Under the pieces are notes generated by a model. The model ran no database searches, was not told where the DNA came from, and worked only from the letters and a program-made list of their open reading frames with translations. From Macquaria australasica (lineage: Eukaryota; Chordata; Actinopteri; Centrarchiformes; Percichthyidae): 64,000 nt of DNA. The stretch is from contig SEMN01000200.1 of assembly GCA_005408345.1 (NCBI GenBank), forward strand, positions 620,001 through 684,000, in the 5' to 3' direction. The position numbers and the translations under genes are program-made. Positions 14,301 through 28,835 of this stretch are shown here, one piece after another. Each line of letters opens with the position of its first letter. Within the stretch, counting starts at the first letter, position 1.

Positions 14301-15699
14301 CATCTCAGGGGTACACAAGACTCTTCGGCATCCACCACTTCTCTCATTAGCACATGCCAGGCTGCTAGTTGCTGTGGCTGAATCCAGGGCATGTCAGGAG
14401 CCATGTCTAGGAGCCACTTGAAATGACAAGATGAGAATGAGGGCCAGGGGCTGGCATATGGTGCTGATTAGCAGTCAAGTTTACAGGGGTTCTCGATCCA
14501 CAGAACATAATCAGATCAGACCTACTCCCAGTATCCTGCCCACTGAACATCATCTCACACACATCGATTCCCCCAAGATGCCACTGATCCCTCCGAAAAA
14601 TAAATTATATTCCATTATTTTAAACTTTTGCTCCAAAAGGAAACACTAAAGTCATGTATTTTAAACTGGGTCTTACTTGGCTGATACAAATACAGTATGT
14701 GTTTGATGATTTTCTCGTAAACAGGTCTTTTGGAATTAATGAAAATGAAAAGCAAGGCTTACCCTGAGGGACCTTGTCAAATGTTGATGGATTTCTGTGT
14801 GCACTGACAAGTAAAAACTAATATCTAGAAAATAAGAAATCACAAAACTATTCTACATATTAATGAGTGATTTCAAACAGTCTATGCCTTCACTGGATGC
14901 ACCTCCCTGCTCACCAGGCACAGAGCACAACTCCCCTCAAACAAAACTTTCAGTGCCACAGTCGAAGCAGCAACATCTGGCTCCTCATGTAGGCGCTTAT
15001 TAGGATCAAATTAAGTAGAAATGAATGGGATGATACATGACAGGGTGCAGATGTTCAAAGCCGTGGTGTGAAAATCTGAGGGCAGAAAACAGCTTAATGA
15101 ATTCTGCGTCTTACAGCAGGGGTGAGGCTTTGGGTTCACAGGTTAGAAAAAAGGCTAATTAAATTCTGAAGCAGATGCACAAGAAAATAAATGTTTGTTG
15201 CTTGTCGCTCCCCTTATTTACCCGTGGCTCGCTTAGGGACAATGTTATGATTTGCAGTTAATCAAGCAGTACAGGGAAGAGTAAGTGAGTGGTCTGCTCT
15301 TTTGTGATTTATGAACAGATGCATATCAGACTTGGACCTCTAATGTTCCTGCTGAAGTTCTTCACATATTAGCTGAGCCGTCACTCAGACCAGGTTAGCG
15401 TCTATTGAACTTGTGGTGCTAGGTTTCCCCACAACTGATTTTTTTAACAGTGGGTTGGAGACAGTTTAAATTCATTACTAAATTACTTGTAATTACATGA
15501 ATTAAATTAAATCTGACTTAATGAGCTTTTACGATTCTTTGTTTTATTTATGGGACTGTTATGTGTCACCATATTATTCCCTCTCTTCTCTCCGTCCACA
15601 CAACCATAAACAGTATATAAACTTTGAACCACCTCTCAGGTAGAGGGGCACAGGCTCACACTGGGCTGTCTCAGTTGATAGCAGGTTTCTTTAGAGCCG

Positions 15700-15990
15700 T
15701 AAGACTTGAGCCAACGAGGGAAAACTCAATTTAAGATTAATGATGTCATCACACATCTAAATGTGACTTTTAGCTGGCTGTCGTGGCTGAACGACTTGAT
15801 AGTTACCTCATTGTTGAATCACAATTCTCTTAATTACATCCCTGAGATCTATTATTTTAGTTTATTTTCCTTCTGTGGCGTGGGGCTGCTTCTCTTCTAA
15901 ATCACAGTCTCCCCTTCCTCGTTAATGTCTCCTCAGCCTGCGTACTGAGCTCCAAAGCTGCACAGGGCCAAGTCTAATTTACACATTTTC
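15700..15990. promoter_or_regulatory. Candidate conserved non-coding element with bZIP-like palindrome
   Basis: TGATGTCATCA at 15741-15751 is a perfect odd palindrome of bZIP type. CTCATTGTTGAATCACAATT and CTTAATTACATC follow. Repeat-free; function inferred. Confidence 0.22.
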
Positions 15991-16032
15991 ACCGGCATAA
16001 TGTTTAAGGGTGTTTTCTCCCCCACCAGATTT

Positions 16033-16055
16033 TGTGTGTGTGTGTGTGTGTGTGT
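16033..16055. repeat. (TG)n microsatellite
   Basis: A perfect TG run of about 11 units in the gene-free flank. Confidence 0.9.
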
Positions 16056-19000
16056 AGAGGAAAATTACGAGGTTGTAGATTCACTCCCTCAGCTAAGGGT
16101 TAAAAACAGATGTAGATATTTGTAGAGTTCTCTAATTGTTGTATTGTTTATTGTCCTAAACAGGTTGCTGACTTCTTTTTGCAGGGAAAAATATGTAGAT
16201 CTTGATTTGGATTGAATATTTGGATTTTGTGAATGTTTATCTCTTTTTTTTTTACTCTTGCAACAAAGGAAAATGTTGCTTTGAAATTCACTGGATTTTT
16301 CTATATGTTAGAAAGATAAAAAATACCTGTAACAGTGTGAATAATAACAGAAAAGTTATGGTTTTAATAGAAGTAGTACTTTAGCATAATAAGTTGCCAT
16401 GAATGGAAAATTAACGTAACAACTTAGATGAGAACCTATTAAAATATTGTTTCACATATCAGGTAAAATTTGAATAACACAGAGAAAATCAAAGTATGTT
16501 ATATTTTTGGCAACCTGTGACCAAAACAGGAAGGTATCAAATATTTCTGTGTGCTCCTGCCTCTGCAAGACCACACATTATAATTGGTACATGTTTGTGT
16601 TATTCTATTTGGAAAGTGTTAACTTCTTTTAATGACATCACCAGTGAAAAAATGTGTCTTTTATATGGACACCTTTCTTGATTCAGAATACAGTTCTGTA
16701 TTGACCCGAGCATAATGCAAAACAAATAGCAGGCTGTGTCCAAGGCCTTTCTATTGGTGACATCCAGAGGGAGCAATTCTTTTTATAACTCCAAGTAGAG
16801 GGCAGGTGAGTTATTTCTTTGGCTGTGTTTTACACATGACTGTGTTCATGCATAGTATAGAGCACCCTATAAAAATGTTTAAATGTAGACCCACTTCCCT
16901 GCACAGGAGATGTATCATACTTTGTTCCAAGTGTTCTGACACATAAACGCACATTTTTGGTAATTCACAGCTAAGGAAAATACTCCTTTTTCTCTTTGTT
17001 TCTATAGCGGTATATATACAGCACCAGCAGACGAGAGGGAATGCAGGTCTTGAAAATTGGAAATCTTGTATAAGATGATGCAGAGATGCCAGGCACACAC
17101 ATGTACATACTAACATATACTGTACAGACGGACACACACACACACACACTTCTTTTGACTTTGCAAGCACACTCAATCTTTCTGGGCTGGCACTTCCAAC
17201 AGGAAACTGACAGTATTATGTGACACCATGGAATGTTCTAGGGAGCAGCAGCCTTGCAGCACTGACCTACACCCAACAACAATACCTCTTTTTGTCCTGC
17301 CTTTCCCTCAAAATCTCTGCTCCCCTCTCAAATGCAGGTGTGGTGCACTGCAATGTACATGCTATTTTCTTCAGCAGGCATAATTAAAAGAAATGAAGTC
17401 AGTGTTCCTTAGCACAAATCAGGGCACTCAAGGGAATGACACAATTCTCTCTATACAGGGATTTACAAGAACAGCATGCTACAGTACATTGCCAACTCTC
17501 AAGTAAGTTGATCGAAAATAGAATTTGATTGGTGAACCAATAAAAATGAAGGAAAAAAATGCTGGAAAATGAGAGGGTTTTAGGCATCTATTCAGAGTAC
17601 GGACAAGTATGACAGAATTTTGGTTCCAGTGAGATCCTACAGTATGTCTCAGTAACATTTGCTATAAACTGGAATAATAATTTTGGCTGCTCTATGGAAA
17701 TTGTAAAATGTTCATTATGAAGCGCTGTAGCAGGATGTTTAAACTGGACAACCAGATGACTTTAAGTCATCCAGAATATCACCTAATGATATTTTATTCC
17801 CAAATTACATTGTCAGCACTAATAATAGGTAAAAACATAATTTGAGGGATAAATAAGTTTAATAGTATGTTTAATTTCAAATGTAATTATTTTCAAATGT
17901 GCTCTCTGTGAACAGCAAATGCCTGGCAATAAAGTACTTCTTTGTCGTAGATTCTAATTTTTGTTCTCAATGTGTTATCTTTTTCCAACTCTTAAGTTAT
18001 TCTACTCTACTTCCCTGGATTTTCAGTAAAGAGGTTTCGATTGGAGGTCAGTAAGTGTGACACTCTGCCAAGTACCATGGGATTTGAAGACCAATGTTCA
18101 TTCTTTGGAAACTTGAATTGCATCAGTCGGTTATGCGGGTTTCACAGCAGTGGGGTGCTGTCTTTAGATCATAAGTAAATTATGATGAAACATTTTATTT
18201 TTGAAGTGATCCATATACTGTATGGCCAAAACCAAGATGTAGTTGGACTCAGAACCTAAATATGCAGACACAGTATCTTTCAGCCTTAAAGTAACCCATT
18301 TGGTGCGCCGTCGGTGTATTTGTGCTTCACTTGTAGATACTTTGAGGCACTTTCTTAGTTGCTTAGTGCCCAGCAAGAGTCAAAAGCTCATCATTTCACT
18401 ATATATGCAAAGTATAAACAACTATAAAATAATCAAAAGGAAATGTAAAGTCTTACACAGACATATTTCTTAACAGTTGATGTACATACAAACATTAGTT
18501 TCCTTTGTCAATTAACAGTAGAGTTAATATGTTTTCAGGATTTGATTGAGCTGTATTTTCCTGCTAGTCCTGATGTGGGGGATTTGAGGTTTGCCGTGGC
18601 TTCATTGGGGTTTCAGCCACACAGCAGGAAGAAGATAAAAAGGGGGGCTTTGGAGGAAGAAAAAATCACAGCGCATTAAAAACAAATCTACTGGGGGATC
18701 CACCAGCAGCTTAAGTGAGCCAAGACGATTAAAGGGTCAGTGGTCATAGACTGCAGGTTGAACGTACCTGATGCCTCTAACCTTGGTCCACAAGAGGCGT
18801 TGCCAAAACCAATCTCTCAAAATCAAAAACATACACAGGAGACACAGTGAAGGTCAATTCAAAGTTACAGTAAATAATGACAACTAGCTCAGCAGATCTC
18901 TTGGCTTGTTCAGTCATTCTTACTGTAAAAGTCTAATAGTTTTTCTTTACTTCTGTAGACATACAGAGTTGTACGTGCAGATTGATTTGATTGAAATGTC

Positions 19001-19131
19001 TGCACTGCATTAACAAACAATGATAATGTAACTTTGAACAAATAAAACAGACGTGATGTTCACTGGGATAGATTACCTTTCATATACAAGTTTTAAGTCT
19101 GCCATTTGATTTTCATACTCTACTGAAATGA

Positions 19132-19161
19132 ATGGAAACCAATGCAGCCATTGGTTTCCAT
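19132..19161. repeat. Perfect 13-bp inverted repeat (hairpin)
   Basis: ATGGAAACCAATG and its exact reverse complement CATTGGTTTCCAT flank a 4-nt CAGC loop. It holds back-to-back CCAAT/ATTGG boxes. The stem is too short for a microRNA precursor, and no T-tract terminator is present. Confidence 0.8.
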
Positions 19162-20750
19162 GTGCTCTAAATGGCCAGTAACATAGGGAATGTCTTGATG
19201 ACTGCTATGACTCCAACTGACCCTCCATAATTGTCTGGTTGCAAGTTTTGAAGATCGTTAGGCCAGCCGTCAATTCACCGCAATCAAAAGCAGTTTAGCA
19301 GATTTGGCAAAACATATACTTGATACATATATAGCTTTAGTTTCTTATAAATGTTACAATAGAATAAGGCCTCCGCTGAGATGATTATGTTGCAGTGATG
19401 CAGATGATTTATGCCTGATTCCCAGGTCTAACTCTGTCAAGTTAGCATGTGCTCTCTGAGCTGAAGGTTATAAAGTAGTGCCAGTGAGAGTTTGTTGTCT
19501 GTTAGTGTTAACTGTAAGGTCTATCAGGTGACCTGTAGCAGGTTGTTTCCTTGCCTGCTGGGACATGCTGCATGATGTTGCAACCCTGTAATGCATCAAA
19601 CAGACAGGGGAAATGAATTAGTACAACATGATTTTTAAATGCTGCAAACCTACAAGATGGAAAACTACTAATGACGAGCAGATATTTTTCCCTGCATTGG
19701 CTGGAAAAAAGGTACTACTGTAAAGTTGAAAATTACTGAAGACCTTGGGGAGCACACATTTTTCCTTTGGACTTTTTCTTTTAGTGAAAGACAGAAGGTG
19801 GACTGCAGTGACTCAACATTTCGCCGTATCAATAAGGGCCTCTCTTTTTCCTCTGTCTGGTGTCACTAGTGGTGACTCTGAGTGGCTCCCCAGCCAAAGA
19901 CCTGCTTTATCAAGCAGCCAATTTAACAAGACAGCTCCTTTCATGCTTGTTGGCTTCTCCAGTGGTAATGGATTTCCTCAATGAGTGTCTCTCTTTCTCC
20001 AGGTTTCACACTTTTCTCTCTGTACTGCTGGGCCTCACTCCAGATCAGATCTTTTGCCATTGACTTTGATTTCGTAAGGTAAGTGATCCATCGCTCCAGG
20101 CCTGACCAGCATTGCCTGAAATCTGGCCTCACTTTGGCTCCCCATGCCTGATATTGTACACTCTAATGCAAAGTGAAGTAGCACATCTAAATAGCCTGTC
20201 ACTCCACCCCTTGCCCCCCAACCCACCCACCTATGCCCACCCCACCTCCAAGTCTCTCTCGTCACCTCCTTTAGTGTCTAAGCTGCCCAGCTGGGACTTA
20301 TTTTCAGCGTGTGGAGGGGGAATGTAAACGATACAGTGATATTAAGAGGCATTAAACAAGTTGATGACATTTTGGTCACATTAATGAAGACTGGCACTTT
20401 AGACAGGGAGAGACTGAATGAGGGACTGAACAGGCAGCTTCTACTGTACACGATGTCACTCACTCAAGTTTAAAAAATGCTTGAGGAAACTTTTTGAATA
20501 AACTCCCACCGTTCATTTAAATTCTGCAACGTAAAACCAGTTTGCAGCTTTTGCATGATAAATTCTATTTGCACTTTGTTTCCAGCTCTAAGACTAATAT
20601 CCTATATCACTCTTTTCTTTTCTTTCTGTCAGTGCACTAATAAATCTGTCTACCACTATAGCTGATTTCAGCCATTACGGGCTGTTGCAGTATATTGTTG
20701 TTTAATTGGCCAGCACTGTTGCTCATCCTGGGCTTGCTGCACATGCTGCT

Positions 20751-20762
20751 GGGGGGGGGGGG
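20751..20762. repeat. G12 homopolymer
   Basis: Twelve G in a row, prone to sequencing or assembly length error. Confidence 0.9.
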
Positions 20763-22875
20763 TTCTCAACAGGAAAGAATAAGCTCAGGCTCAAATCATA
20801 GGAAACACAGACAATCTGGTTCTTCAAGCCTCAGTGGCCTGCCATATGATCTCTATAAACAGGCCAGCAGATGCCTTTGCTCAAACTGTAATCAAAGCCA
20901 AAAGCAAAGTGACACTGTATGAAATAATGGCATCTCTGTGTGTTGCTTTTGTTCATCTATGTTTGTGTTGATTCACGGTACAGACACTTTTAACTAACCC
21001 TAACCCTTACTGATGCTACCCTGCAACTAGCGTGCACACCTGGTACACACATAGTATAAAATTTTAAAGGGGATCCCACCCTGCGAGTAGCAATAGAAGG
21101 TTATTGATTGTTTCTGGTCACTAGAGAAACAGAAAGTAATCGATCATTACCTGTAACATCGCCCTGACTCTGGAAAAGTCTGTACATCTTTATGTATCAC
21201 ATTTTTAACACCTGCAGCTGGCAACACTGCAGACCACTGCTACTACTGGACCAAACTGTAACTCAACCCAAACACAGTGCAACCCAAACCAAATATGTAC
21301 ACCGATTGACATGTGCTGGAACATTATTTCCTTCGAATATGTTAGTGGTGTCTTTTATCTTAGCTAATTCATGAATGGAGGAAGTGGAGAGAAATGCTCC
21401 AATCCACTGGTTCAAATATGTGAATAACATATGAATGAAAAACAAAACCTGCAAGGTGGTTGCTTTTTCTTAACACATTAGCTCATAGGAAGACAACATC
21501 AGTTTAACAGGGGGAGCAAATTTAACATTCCTGAACTGTGCGGTCTCTCGGAAAGAAGAGGAGGGAGCCTTGAAATTGAGGTGTACAGAAACCCCCCCAC
21601 ACACAGACCAGTACCTCCTCTTTGATTATCACCATCCACTTGAGCATAAATTGGGCGTAATTTGAACTTTGTACCACCGAGTAGAGGAAATATCAATCAT
21701 TGTGGCTAAAACCAGGGAACAGAAGCACATGCAACAGGCTTTGAAAACCTGCGGTCACCCTGACTGGACCTTTGTTAAAACCCAAAACTGGGTCAGCAGA
21801 AAATAGCAGACCAAAACAGAAAGCTAAACACAACACAAAACGGAACCACATCGTCAGCGGTAGCAGCAGCTTCAGGCACAGTATTGAGTGCAGGTCACCT
21901 GCGTTTTGGCTGCGCTTAGACTGTAGTTGCGCCCATAAAATGGAAGAAAATAGACTTGAAGTGTAAAAAAACACCTCCTGTGTAGACTCTGTAAACTGGT
22001 TCAACTTATGATTTACACTATGTAGTTTAAATCAAAGAAAAGAAACACATGCATTAGTTTATTAATATTTGATTAATATTTACAGCACAAATAAAATGTA
22101 CCCCCTTAATAACCCCAATATGGTTTTTTTTGTACAGGAGGAAAGCCACAAATCTTGCAGTTGAAATTTGCCTTGCTAGGGCTAAATATTGTGTACAATG
22201 TGAAACACTGTTCACAACCCAATCTTAATAGCTAGTGTCGTCTGGTAAATTTGACATTATTATACATTATTATTATTATTAATTGTTAGTTATTTATTAT
22301 AGTTATTTCAGGAGACACTCATCTTCAAAATTTGATTCCTGCTGTTTGCTACCATCCACCACCGTCCCTTTCCTTCCCAACGTTAACGTCACTCTATGTC
22401 TGTCCTCTGTATACTTCGTCAGAGCAAATCCTGTGGTTGAGTGGAACACAAGCTCATGGTTTATGCTTCTTCTTTTCTAAGTACAGGGTTTATACAGTGC
22501 TAACCCTCCGCCCTGATACCCACTGAGTCAGGGAGGCAACATATGCTTCTGTGTGGTTCTGAGACATGCATTACAGCACACAGTTTCCACTGCAGCATAA
22601 ATTGAATTTAATTATTTGTGTAAGAGTTTCTTTAATCAAAGTGTCACTGGTTGTGGGAATGGTCTCACTGTGGACCGCAAGCAAAAGACCTGTCCTAACG
22701 TCATGTGCATCTTGATCTGAATCTGTTTTTGAATGTTCTTAAAAAAATTGTGAATTTTTTTTTGTGTGTGAATCATACAGCAATTAATGCTTGAAAATGT
22801 ATGCGCACAATCTGTAAATATGAAGATGACAGTTATCCAATGACATCTAAACCTGGACCCAAACTGAGTCTTTTC

Positions 22876-22894
22876 TTTTTTTTTTTTTTTTTTT
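22876..22894. repeat. T-homopolymer
   Basis: Run of about 19 T preceded by TTTTC in the gene-free flank. No target-site duplication or retroposed gene is recognised beside it. Confidence 0.85.
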
Positions 22895-24039
22895 GCTGAG
22901 GTGAAATCTGCTGCTAACAACTCCCATTTCCCTTCCACATCTCACTTTCTGAATGTTCACTCATACCTATATGTGAGGCCTTGGATGGGTGAGTGAGTCA
23001 CAAGAAACCAGATGACAACTGTTCCGGGGAGCCAACGTTATATTTCAAACCACACACCATTACATCCTTAAGTGTAGTAGTCACATTGAGAACACGGGCT
23101 CTGGAAAAATTGCATTACAATTTAGCCAACTAGTTGAAAGCTTTTAAAACCAGAGTCTTAATATGAAACAGACGGCAAAGTTTGATTTTGCTGCAGCGAT
23201 TCCAGAAGCGAACATGTGTCTCAACAAGGTGCCAAATTTCTGACAACTTAGATACTCAGGGCTCCAACACCATTTATCCCCTGAATTAACAACATAAATG
23301 GACTGCAATAACTCATTCAAGTCTTTTTTTCCAGAGCAGAGTAACTTTTAAAAAAGCGAGTCGGATGATTTTTTCAGACAAGTGCTTTTACATCTTTTAA
23401 GCACAAAACCACAGTGGAGATAACTGCCAAATCCTCAAATGAAATACTCTGTACTCAACTGCAAAACCAATAAGCTGATAAATTAATACTTTTCAGTATG
23501 ATCCCAGTTCCCTCTTTCTCTTTTTATGTGTAATGCACGTTAGATTTGAGAATGTCAACAGACTAAATTAATATGAAACATTACTCTTGATGTTCATTAT
23601 TGAGATATTGTCCAGGCCCCATACGATTGGCACAGCATGTCTTCCTCGTCCTCTTTTCTCCTCTTCTTCCTTTTTCCTCTCGTTCATATTCTTATTTTGT
23701 ATCTGTCACGGTACATCTAATAACACAGACCTCAGAATCCTCTGTGATTACTTGTGATTTATTTTCCTTAACCTTTCTTTTGTGTCTATTCTTTGCATAA
23801 TATCCATTGATGTTCACATGTTATTAGAAATATTTTATCTATGCATAGAGTATATTCTACAGTTGGAATAGTTTTTGAACAAATGTTTCTGTGTGTTGAT
23901 GATCAACTGAATCTAATGGTCTTGGTCACTGAGGGATGCCTTTGTTCTAAGAGTACTAATCACATGCTGGATGTTGGACTGAATTGTGTGTTTCAGCGCA
24001 GATGTATTTGAATGAATTCCTATTGCACACAGGGCATTA

Positions 24040-24420
24040 AAGCTAAGTATTCTGGACATTCCTGTGATCTTTTCTCAGTGTTTAAGATTAGCTGGCCAGT
24101 ACCGAGGCAGTGGTACATAATGAGACATATTAGAATTACAGTAGATATTTAAAAGGCAGGGAAAATCAAAGGGCTTTGCCACCTCTGGGTGGAGGGTAAT
24201 TGAGTTAGCTGGCTGGATTCTGTAGCTCTGTTGGACTGGGAGACAAAGCCACGCTAATCATGCCACTATAATTGATACTAAGACTACTTTCTGTTCCATT
24301 GGTCATGCCACGGGCATTGCTCAAACCCTAACAATAGCATTATTTGCAACTCCTCTTGAGTCTTACAATTACACTGGTTCATGTTGAATATGCCACCTAA
24401 TTAGATGAGAATAATAAAGA
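24040..24420. promoter_or_regulatory. Candidate conserved non-coding element
   Basis: Repeat-free block with GGGTAATTGAGTTAGCTGGC, CGCTAATCATGCC, TATAATTGATAC and CCTAATTAGATGAG, a texture typical of developmental enhancers. No coding frame is seen. Confidence 0.25.
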
Positions 24421-25829
24421 TCATGGATTCAGTTCTGAGTCTTAAAACTCTAATCAGCTGTTTGGAGAGCCAGTGGGGATTCTCCGTTGGCCTTATTGTG
24501 CAGTAATTAAGCTTCTTCTCTTCATTGCTGACTCAAATTTATAAAACCATTTTACAAAATATATTTTCACATAATGTCATATCTTAGATGTTTTACTATC
24601 TGAGTCTTGTTACCTTCCAGAGAGAGGCATCGTGAAATTGTTTGCATGTGCTGAAAATTATGAGGAAATACCTGCATGCTGCTTGTTCCTTCCCAGTTCT
24701 TGTATTCTATGTAGACCTTTTTGAGTGAGTCATATGGACTACATTCACATAAAAATCTATACGTATGTCAGACTTTAGTTTAGGTTTTAGCTTGTGGTTG
24801 TAGCTTGTGAAGTCATACTAAGTGAAAAAAACATTTTTCAGAAGAATTCTTGGACAAACACTAATGAGATTGCATAAAGATTGCAAGATTGCAGTCCCTC
24901 TGATTAGTGGGAATCCTTCCTGTCACAGTGACCCAAGTGCAGAGAGATCTCCTGCATCCCAGTGGGATTTGTGACACTTTCAAAAATGTATTCATCTTTT
25001 TACAGCTGTTCCTTTTGTAATTATTTTTTATGGTAAAAAGGTATTTTTGGGCCAGTGTGTGTGTCATGTGATCCTGCAATACCGTCTGTGGCCACTATCC
25101 CAAAATCACCTCACAGCCCAGCACTGTTTCTGAGTCCTCAACCTTATCACAACTGAGAATTATATTACATCATTAAGTTTTCAGTTTACTGTCGTCTTGT
25201 GGTCCAGAAGCCTCCATGCAGATGAAGTCACATTAACATGAACAAAATAAAAAAGGCAATGGAGATACGTGGGCCAATATCATCTTCAAAATAACACACA
25301 GAGCTTACCAACTATTTTAAATCAGCTCTTAATTTTTTGGTTCCCACAAATTTGTTTTTTTTGTACACGTGGGGCTCCTAGGCTGCAACTTAGGTCAGCT
25401 TGTACATTAATCCGCACCAGAGTGGCTCAACTTTTGTAAGATAACGCATTGTTATTTACTGTCGTAGGCAGCCACTCTATTTTAGACAGGACAAAGAATC
25501 GTTGGCAACATCTGTGTTATAAAAGTAATTCAGAACCTCCTCTTGTCTATAACAAAAGCTTACAAAGAGGGCAGCCATAGATACTGTTTTGTGGACCGTG
25601 TACAAAACATGATCATGCCAACTTCAGTGTGCTAATGAATAGATATGTGCCAGTGTAACAGTCATCAGTGTGAACATCTCCTTTGATGCCTCATCGAGCA
25701 GAAAGCTCTTAAACAAAATGTTTGAAGTGTCTGCCTGTGTAATAATGATTTATAATTCTCTTGAACTAATGCAAAATTTGCTGGTCAAATTTTTTTGAAA
25801 TAAAAATAAATTGTGCCCGGAGGGTCAGG

Positions 25830-26360
25830 CCAAGATTCAAAAGAAGATCACCCAAGAGCAGCAAATGATTTAATAAGCCACCAGCTCCACTAGGGCATGG
25901 AGATGAGCAGAATGAAGAATTTCAAAGTGTGTCTAATTAACATCAGTTTGTTACTATGTCAATCTCTTTTTCGGCTAGAGCGTGAATGAGGGGAGGGTTT
26001 GGAAATGTAGAACTTTGCTTAAATATATTGAATAACACTTAACTCCTTAGGTTAATATGAAATCCTTAACTCAACCTCAGCACAGAGAAAAATCCTTTTG
26101 CATGTTTCTATCTCGTTGCAGGCAGACAAAATATGAATCTCATCACAGCTAAGCATTTTTAGCTTTGTTGAAAAATCATTAAAAATAGAAAACAACTTCC
26201 AAGATTTTTCCATCACCATTATTCCTCAAGGAACGAGTAAATGAATATTTAATATCACTTGCATCTATATGATTGCATAGTAATTATCAGAACCCAAATG
26301 CTTGACAAGCTCGGTGTAATATAATTTGTAATATGTTAAATTTGCAGGGGAGACAATGTT
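25830..26360. promoter_or_regulatory. Candidate conserved non-coding element
   Basis: AT-rich but repeat-free, with TCTAATTAACATCAG, CTTTTGCATG, TAGTAATTATCAG and GTAAATGAATATTTAATATC. Homeodomain- and POU-like words are dense. Inferred only from texture. Confidence 0.25.
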
Positions 26361-26545
26361 GAATTCCTCAGACGCTATGTTTTAATCTTATGTTGGTTTT
26401 TCATCACCACCTCCGTGTCTACAGAGACAAGAAATGTCCCCAACAGAGGGGAGCAAATCCTAAAGAATCACAAGTAAAAGCATTGAGCAATAGGAGCAAT
26501 TAACAGGTCTCTTCTAACCTAGCTACAGAAAACAGAATGGTTTCT

Positions 26546-26566
26546 TGTGTACTGTGTACTGTGTAC
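26546..26566. repeat. (TGTGTAC)3 minisatellite
   Basis: Three perfect 7-bp units in the gene-free flank. Confidence 0.85.
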
Positions 26567-27344
26567 TCTTAAGGTTCAACATGGCCACAAACTCCTCTGA
26601 AACAGGCCAGTGAGCATAGGGATTAAAAAATGTGTGTTACTGTAATATGATCGTATTTATATTTTGTTCAGGTCAATAAATCGATAGGCCAATGGACTTT
26701 ATTGGTGGCTTTATTAAACATCATATAACATCCAAATTGGAACAAACAAATACTAAACAAACACAAATATGCAGATGCACGGAAAAGAAACATGCTCAAA
26801 CATACACACACTATTCAATTATACGAAAACCAAATGTGAGTTTTTGGATGCAAAACACAAGTTGGTAATCCATCAACAACGCAAGACTTGTCAGCAGAGG
26901 TTTCCTTACAGATCCTGTGTCATCCCCTTGTCTTCTTCTCTCGGCTTCTTTTCGGGCAGTACATGCCAAAAATTGTAACTGTGCTTTCATAAACTGTGCT
27001 TTCTCATTTTAAGAGTGGGGTTCCTCCAGTCTTATTTTTACGAAAGTCTCCTGGATTGTCTTGGCGACAAAGTGACCCTTTTATCTTGAGGCATAGTGGC
27101 AGCACAGCCATGGTGGTGTGAAGGATGAGGGATCTTGCATCAGCTTATGGTCTGGACATTAAGCCATTTGTGTAGTCACCCACATGTTTCATAACATACT
27201 TGAGTACTGTAGGTAATTCATCCATGAAATCATAATTGGAATCACATTGAGATGCAAGAAGCTGCATTTAGAGCTTGACTGATGATCAACAACTGCAACA
27301 GTGTGGAAACGCCAATAGGCATGTGCAAAGACTGGGTCCTTCTG

Positions 27345-27560
27345 CTACCTGCCAGTGTTAGACTCATTACTCAGTCAAGTAGTAATATATTAATCATTAT
27401 TCATTACTCATTTCAAAAGTAATTGCTTTACTTATTACTTGCTGAGAGCAAATGTGTTACACAATTTGTCATATTATCTTTTTGTTACACCCCCATAATT
27501 GCATTACCTTACCCTCAAATATAATGATAGGTTGTTTACCTGCGGGTTGTTGTGTAACTT
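27345..27560. mobile_element. Possible diverged TTACT-rich repeat fragment
   Basis: Repeated ATTACT/TTACTC words, then AGTAATTGCTTTACTTATTA, CTTGCTGAGAGCAAA, GTGTTACAC and TTACCCTCAA resemble a short DNA-transposon-derived repeat seen in fish genomes. No terminal inverted repeats could be drawn. Confidence 0.3.
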
Positions 27561-28778
27561 TGTAAAGATAACCGTGTGTCATTGATATCCAGTTATTTCA
27601 TGAAATCATGGTGCTCATTTCTTCTCGGGGCTAGCTGACAGTATGACTGGATCATGACTAATTGCAGAAAAGTTTAAATTTTGTTTCAGCTATTTGATAA
27701 AAAAGGTAAAGAAATTATGTTTAGATTGTTAATTGAAATAGCAATTTATAGCATTACTTGACTGGAACGCTGAGCTTCATTAGAGTTGCTACATGAATAG
27801 CATGATGTTTGATGTAGGAGTGTAGAAAATGATATCTGTTCAGCTTTGGGAGCTTTGCTCTTGAACGCTCTTCACAATATTTGTAACAAGTAACGGAGAG
27901 GGAATGAGCCATTGGCTCTTTCAATCCATGATCCATATGTCCATGTAAGTCGATTCGCTGTCATACCTCAGAGAACGCCTTGAGTGAAAGCAAAGACACT
28001 ATATCACCCCCCCGCTCCATAACCCATTATTCAAAACTAATACAGTTTTATTAAAATAATCCAGATGAATGATTTAATGTTGCACTTTTGAATTGTAAAG
28101 TGGTATACATTATTATGATGACACATTTGTTTGTTTCTTTTACCCCCCCCCGCCTGCCATCACATATTTACTGCCTGAAGGTCCCCTGACACCCTTTCCT
28201 CAGAGTACACTCATATTCACAACAAAGCCCCACTTTCCATTTACATAAATATATCCCTACACCAATAGGGAGGCAGAAACAAAGTGGCTACATCTGTAAG
28301 GTAGCAGACTTTAATCCCCAACAGAAAAGGCAACATCCCCGATTGCTTCTGCCTCTATGCCTTCATGTTAAATTCATGGTTCAGCAATGGCCAGTACACA
28401 CTGATATACTGTATCTGCACTTGCCTTCGGTGGGTGGACAACTCTCCTGAACGTGGTAATGATTTAACAGGAGCGCTCATTTAAAAGCCACACATCCAGG
28501 GAACCCCAAGATAGTACTGCTGTACACAGGTAGTGTGCTTAATTCAAATGAATATCAAGATTAAACCAGATGCACACACACAGAAACAATACGTAAGCTC
28601 ACAGAGAAACTCTGTGGATGCAGTGTGGATGGTTTGGTGGAAGTTTTAGTCTATTTTAGTTTGTGTTAGTGTGGCAAGCTGTTCAAATTGTTACCAATAA
28701 CATTTTCTAAATTTAGCCTGACTTGTCTTTTATGCCGATATTAATCCCTACAGGAATTCACAATCTTTCATTTGATAG

Positions 28779-28780
<2 letters not shown>

Positions 28781-28834
<54 letters not shown>
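28781..28834. repeat. (CA)27 microsatellite
   Basis: A perfect run of 27 CA units, the longest in the window, in the gene-free flank. Confidence 0.97.

Positions 28835-28835
<1 letters not shown>

Noticed and set aside
20995..21008. TAACCCTAACCC telomere-like repeat
   Set aside because: Only two units; expected by chance in 64 kb.
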